From assembly GCF_017654505.1 (NCBI RefSeq), contig NC_054549.1, positions 26,224,147 through 26,288,146 of the forward strand: a stretch of 64,000 nt of DNA, read 5' to 3'. The translations under genes and the position numbers were made by a program. Under the pieces are notes generated by a model. That model was not told the DNA's origin. It worked only from the letters and a program-made list of their open reading frames with translations, and did no database searches. This stretch comes from Polyodon spathula (lineage: Eukaryota > Chordata > Actinopteri > Acipenseriformes > Polyodontidae). Below are positions 60,202-64,000 of the stretch, piece by piece (position 1 is the first letter of the stretch; every line of letters starts with the position of its first letter).

Positions 60202-60610
60202 ACCCCGGGATTAAACTATCTGGGAGGGATTTAAAGAAAGTATAGTAGAGGGGTCTTGATACTGTGGCGTACTGGTGCAGAGGGATTATCAATGTGATCT
60301 GAAATATCATTGGTCTGTCAACATAGTAAAATGTTACCACTGTGGTATCAATGGCTCGTACCATTGTCTCATACCTACAGATATCTTCCATTGAGCTGCC
60401 ATTGCCCCTTTGTACAGAACCATTGCATTGCCACTGAAGATTATAAGAGCACTTACTGACTAAATAAGCCAACAGCCAAAATCTTTTCATAGACAATAGA
60501 AATGGTTCAATGGATCTTAAAGTCTACTTCAGACAGCAAATTATGAGAAAAGCACATGCAGTCGATATCAGATTGCTGTTAGTGAAATGTCAGCTACATT
60601 TTCTGAATAT

Positions 60611-60616
60611 TTTATT
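60611..60616 (-). terminator. Candidate polyadenylation signal of the pentraxin gene
   Basis: AATAAA on the minus strand, about 190 bases downstream of the pentraxin stop codon; the nearest perfect hexamer I see on that side. Confidence 0.4.
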
Positions 60617-60805
60617 TCTTATATGTGCCTAGAATTTTCCATTGTTTTTTTTTATATTAATTGTAATTCTATTATGTACCATGCTTAATACATTCTAGCA
60701 AAAATGTCAGTTTCAACCACTGGTCTGTCTGAAAATCTTTCAAGTGACGTGGTTTGAAAAATGACTTGGCTCAAAAAGACAGAGCCTTTAATAACAGCCT
60801 GTATT

Positions 60806-61470
60806 TCAACATGCTGTCTCTCTGTTGTTGCTATCGGTATTACAGCTGTTGCAGGTTGGCACTATGCTTTCCAGCAGCACATACCCATGCATGGTGTACT
60901 GTAATGCTGCCCAGTTTAAAACATTACCTGGCTGAAAGGAAGAGCCTTCATTAGCAGCCTGTATTTCACAAGGAGACAGTGCACGGTCCCACATGTGCAC
61001 ATCTGATATCTGACCAACAAACGACTGTGCCTTGTCAAATTTACCTCCATAACTATCCTGCTCTTGACCAAGTATAACACTGGGCTTTCCCTGAAGCAAT
61101 CTATCTCTGTTTACCCCTTTCCTTACACTCCCTTTCCCATTGATCCATAGCTGGATCATACCGCTACTCGACTCCCAGGTCACACACGCATGAACCCAGC
61201 CTGGTAGGCCCTTCTTATCCAACACCTCCATAAAACCAATCTCTTTCTGACCAACTTCTGGTGAGTAAAGTCCTGGCTTTGGTATAAAGAAGAGAAAGGC
61301 GTTGTCTTGAGATGGTGTGGCAAGAGAAAAGAGGGACTGTGCACGGGTCAGGTCAGAGATGTATCGTAGGCAGACGGTCACAGCTTCGAGTGGCTCCTCT
61401 TTATCAGTTGTGAGCTTTACATGGGCAGTGCCAGAATCCTCTGGAAAGCTGAAGGCTTTCCCTTGTAGAT
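60806..61470 (-). CDS. Pentraxin exon 2 (whole pentraxin domain)
   Basis: 665 coding bases with acceptor CCTGTCTGTACAG before 61470; ends in TGA at 60808-60806. Open frame continues upstream of the acceptor (to 61492) but that part is intronic: the pyrimidine-rich tract TTTCTTGCTTTTCCC and the phase match to the leader exon decide it. Confidence 0.94.
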
Positions 61471-62379
61471 CTGTACAGACAGGGAAAAGCAAGAAAGATA
61501 TTGCTGTGCCAATGCCAGGCGGCTACTCTGAATGTTAGGCTAGCAAGGGGTGTAAAAGGATTGGGGCAGAATGTTAGGTTAAGAAATGCATGCATTCTTT
61601 ATTGGGGGAAATGGTTTGGTGTAATCCGGTCTGCAGGGTTGAGCTAAACAGGAAATAACTGGGAAAGCACTCTATACTGGATCGAGTACAATTTATGACA
61701 ATTTGAAAAACCTGTCCCAATTCTTCTAACTTCACCCCAGCTATATAAATGACACACAAACTAATCTGTGTTTAAGTGTTTAAGAGGCCTTGATTTATAT
61801 AATTTTGCAGCTGGATCCTGGATTTGTATACTGTAATTAACAATGCTTTTCTCCTTTAAATAAAGAGGTTAATTAAACACCATCCCAAAGTTTAAATTTA
61901 AGTAAAATATAAAAATGGAATGTGTTTAACAGCTGGAAAAGCACAATACTTACCTTACCAGTCAACACAATAATTCTTGAAAATATTGACATAAAACTGA
62001 CTCAAACTAAAACATGACATTAATAAAGATTTATAGCCAAAACAGTATTACAAAAAATAATAGTTTATCTTAGTCATTGCTGTGAAACTTGATTAATAAC
62101 ACAAACGCGTACTAGTATTTCTGTTATGTAAAACTATAAGTAGTTAAATTTAAGAATATGTTTTATTATTTTAAAATCATTTATCTTGCCAAAATACAAA
62201 TTGAATTAGACGCCTCCCTTAATTTTCTTTAGCCTTTTCAAGTAAATAGTTCTTTTTTGGAAGTTGTTACAGGCAGTACTTTGCAAAGAGGAAAACCTCA
62301 TACATAATAAAATGCTCTCACCTTCAGGAGACCCCAAGCAGCCCCTCAACAGTGCTATCAAGAACACAAGCTTCTTCAT
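60806..62379 (-). CDS. Secreted short pentraxin (CRP/SAP-like)
   Basis: C-reactive protein and serum amyloid P are secreted pentameric, calcium-dependent pattern-recognition lectins. Two exons (62379-62322 and 61470-60806) join GAA-G/AT into 240 codons. Residues 1-16 (MKKLVFLIALLRGCLG) form a signal peptide. The pentraxin domain starts LQGKAFSFPE (21-30) and carries the signature HACVTWES (113-120; pattern H-x-C-x-[ST]-W-x-[ST]), the disulfide pair Cys53/Cys115, and calcium-site residues corresponding to human CRP Asp60-Asn61 (D75, N76), Glu138-Gln139-Asp140 (E156, Q157, D158), Glu147 (D165, conservative) and Gln150 (Q168). VLNWAALQY marks the domain end. The last residues (YVLLESIVPT then CNSCNTDSNNRETAC) extend past the usual short-pentraxin end and add three cysteines. 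Intact, no lesions. CRP and SAP cannot be told apart here. Confidence 0.94.
61471..62321 (-). other. Pentraxin intron
   Basis: 851-base intron, AT-rich, no repeat recognised. GT/AG ends. Confidence 0.9.
62322..62379 (-). CDS. Pentraxin exon 1 (signal peptide)
   Basis: 58 coding bases, ATG at 62379-62377, encoding the signal peptide and SPE, with donor gtgagag after 62322. CRP genes of other vertebrates share this arrangement: a short first exon with the leader and one long second exon. A TATA-like TTTAAATA lies about 20 bases upstream of the ATG on the minus strand, too close for a typical promoter, so the transcription start is not fixed. Confidence 0.92.
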
Positions 62380-62479
62380 CGCACCTCCTTCAGATCGCTA
62401 TTTAAACAAATAAGAAGATTTGTGTTGGTGCTTCTCTGTCAAACTGTTGAAATGGGAAGAAATATACTCCTGAAAACAG

Positions 62480-62492
62480 GGAGGAATTCCAC
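62480..62492 (-). promoter_or_regulatory. Weak NF-kB-like word upstream of pentraxin
   Basis: The minus strand reads GTGGAATTCCTCC about 100 bases upstream of the start codon. It resembles a loose NF-kB half-site arrangement, and acute-phase CRP genes are induced through STAT3, C/EBP and NF-kB. A single degenerate word is weak evidence. Confidence 0.2.
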
Positions 62493-62559
62493 AGTTCTTT
62501 ACACATTGGAGGACAAGCAGAGGAGGAGGAGTGCCTTAGGGAAGGACGAGAAGCAAAAG

Positions 62560-62910
62560 TAGTTGATTATTGATAATCAAGAAATATCAGTTGAGTTTGC
62601 TGCCAGGCTGAAAGAATGGAATCTGTCCATCCTGGAAAAAAGACCTATTAGGGAGGAAGTGATTGAATTCTTTAAAATCTTAAAAGGTGTTGACATAGTT
62701 AACCCCAGCCAATACTTTAAGAGCTATACAGTAACTAGGACTAGAGGACTTAGTTGGACATTTGTGCAGTGGTTGAGACAAAATCACTAGGATCCTTTAA
62801 GATTCAGATTGATGATGTTCTGAGATCAACCAGCTACTAGAAACCGGCCAAGCTTAGATGGGTCGAACAGCCTCCTCTCATGCATACCTTTTCTATTCTA
62901 ATGTTCTTAT
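62560..62910 (+). mobile_element. LINE (L2/CR1-like) 3' end with reverse-transcriptase remnant
   Basis: Conceptual reading gives EEVIEFFKILKGVDIVNPSQ then YFKSYTVTRTRGLSW, resembling the C-terminal end of a LINE reverse transcriptase. The tail GTGGTTGAGACAAAATCACT, AGATCAACCAGCTACTAG and GAACAGCCTCCTCTCATGC follows. 5'-truncated copy about 200 bases upstream of the pentraxin start. Confidence 0.65.
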
Positions 62911-62924
62911 AAAATATATATTTT

Positions 62925-63125
62925 ATATAGCGCCTTTCATAGTGGACGTGTGAACTATCAACTGCAGAGTAACTTACAACAACCTCTCACCCGAAAGACG
63001 GAGAACAAGGAGGTTAAATGACTTGCTTAGGGTCACACAGTGAGTCCGAGGCTGAGCTGGGATTTGTACTAGGGATCTTTTGGTTACAAACCTGTTTCTT
63101 TACCACTGGACCACACAGCCTCCTC
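62925..63125 (+). mobile_element. MIR/CORE-SINE-like element
   Basis: Contains TTATATAGCGCCTTTCATAG, then GACTTGCTTAGGGTCACACA, GTGAGTCCGAGGCTGAGCTG, GGATTTGTACTAGGGATC and TTTCTTTACCACTGGACCAC. The middle words match the conserved core of MIR-type SINEs (text of the type CTTGC..AGGTCACACAG..AGCTGGGATT). Flanks are diverged. Confidence 0.6.
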
Positions 63126-64000
63126 AAAGAAATGTTTTACAGACAAAATTGAAACAATAACATTTGAATCTCAAATTAAGAAATTGAATATCAAGAGCAA
63201 TTTCACGACTATCAAATAGCATTTTATTCATAAAAACTTTATTTTTTTTAAAACAGTCCTTTGAAAATAATATTCATTATAATTTCCATTTTCGTAAGAT
63301 GACTTGCCTAATAGAATGGCAGTTTTCTCTTTTGGTCTGTGTCAATTTTCAATAGAACCGGACAACATTTAAAAGTGAACCCAAATACTTTTTATACAGC
63401 TTTCCTTTGCCCTAAAATGTGGGATATGGGATAGCTCTAAAACGATTACTGATTTAAAACTGTTGATTTAGATGAATGCACCTTTAGAAAAAGAACGCAT
63501 TTTACCACCAACCCAGGTTAAATCGAGGATTATATTTTAATCACGATGCACACAACCATAAACCAGGTTTAATATTTAATCCTTGTTTAAAAGTAATACA
63601 AGGGTAAACATTTCTTAATCCAAGATTAAAACATAACCCCAGATTAATTACTAACACTAAACAGAGTTGTTGTTTTCTTTTATCCAGACTGTTGTAATCA
63701 ACAATCCTTATCCATATCACTTTTTTATCAGGGCACTTAACAAAGAATACCATTCACATCTTCTCGACAGATCTAGATAGAAACTTTAAAATCACTAGTG
63801 TCACAGCTATCCCATTCTAACAGAGATGCCATTACTAATTCAAACCGAACCCAACAACTTGAAGTTTACTATGTCGCATTCCCGAGTTTCATAAATAAAC
63901 GACCACTAGAGGGAGCTTGCAGGTAAGATATATCCATTCAGACAGTAAATGGAGAAGTGGGTGTCAGCTGCTTGATGTTGGATGTCCTGCTACTTCATTT
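63126..64000. other. Right-end AT-rich DNA
   Basis: No gene or recognised repeat. An imperfect repetition of short AACC/GGTT-type words around 63511-63660 (CCCAGGTTAAATCGAGGATT, ACCAGGTTTAATATTTAATC, CAAGATTAAAACATAACCCC) suggests a degraded foldback sequence. Confidence 0.5.

Larger units (their letters stand above)
54408..60605. other. Gene-free, repeat-rich region between KBTBD12 relic and pentraxin
   Basis: No coding gene recognised. Contains a reverse copy of the CCATAGCTGTAG repeat (56071-56330), a CTA/ATA microsatellite (56371-56434), a palindromic 'GGTTGGAGACCC' repeat (57580-57705), a long TA microsatellite (57766-57838), a foldback element (59380-59655), a LINE tail (59765-59882) and a C32 homopolymer (60170-60201). 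Confidence 0.65.

Noticed and set aside
60101..60496. 131-codon open frame across the C tract
   Set aside because: Contains the poly-Gly translation of the homopolymer and a dispersed repeat; no domain.

Overview
This is a vertebrate nuclear genomic window, most likely from a ray-finned fish. The genes are split into short exons with GT/AG introns of up to about 12 kb. The intergenic DNA is full of old LINE tails, LTR-like repeats, palindromic DNA elements and microsatellites. A DIRS/Ngaro-type tyrosine-recombinase retrotransposon relic argues against a mammal or bird. I cannot name the species. A lineage with a duplicated genome (for example sturgeon or paddlefish) would explain a decaying single-copy-type gene beside an intact neighbour, but that is inference.

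Layout. (1) 203-27,562, minus strand: the first five coding exons of monoacylglycerol lipase (MGLL). They are intact, in frame and joined by consensus splice sites. The 3' part of the gene, with the catalytic Asp and His, lies beyond the left edge. Its introns hold LTR-like repeats, at least four copies of one interspersed repeat, LINE tails and a 45-bp minisatellite. (2) 27,563-39,578: intergenic, with a TA microsatellite, a DIRS retrotransposon relic (about 31.9-33.4 kb), a 74-bp tandem duplication and a long foldback palindrome (about 34.2-34.7 kb). (3) 39,579-54,314, plus strand: KBTBD12 (BTB-BACK-kelch), head to head with MGLL as in mammals. It is an unprocessed pseudogene here, with three nonsense codons, two frameshifts and an internal deletion, although its internal splice sites survive. 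(4) 54,315-60,805: gene-free, repeat-rich. (5) 60,806-62,379, minus strand: an intact two-exon secreted short pentraxin of the CRP/SAP type, 240 residues, with calcium-site residues conserved and a cysteine-containing C-terminal extension. (6) 62,380-64,000: upstream DNA with a LINE tail and a MIR-like SINE core.

The genes are not one pathway: a lipid hydrolase, a dead ubiquitin-ligase adaptor and an innate-immune lectin. I see no CRISPR array, operon or new multi-gene system. The most interesting items are the partly preserved KBTBD12 pseudogene, the pentraxin with an unusual tail, and several short palindromic element families, one of which clusters in and beside KBTBD12.
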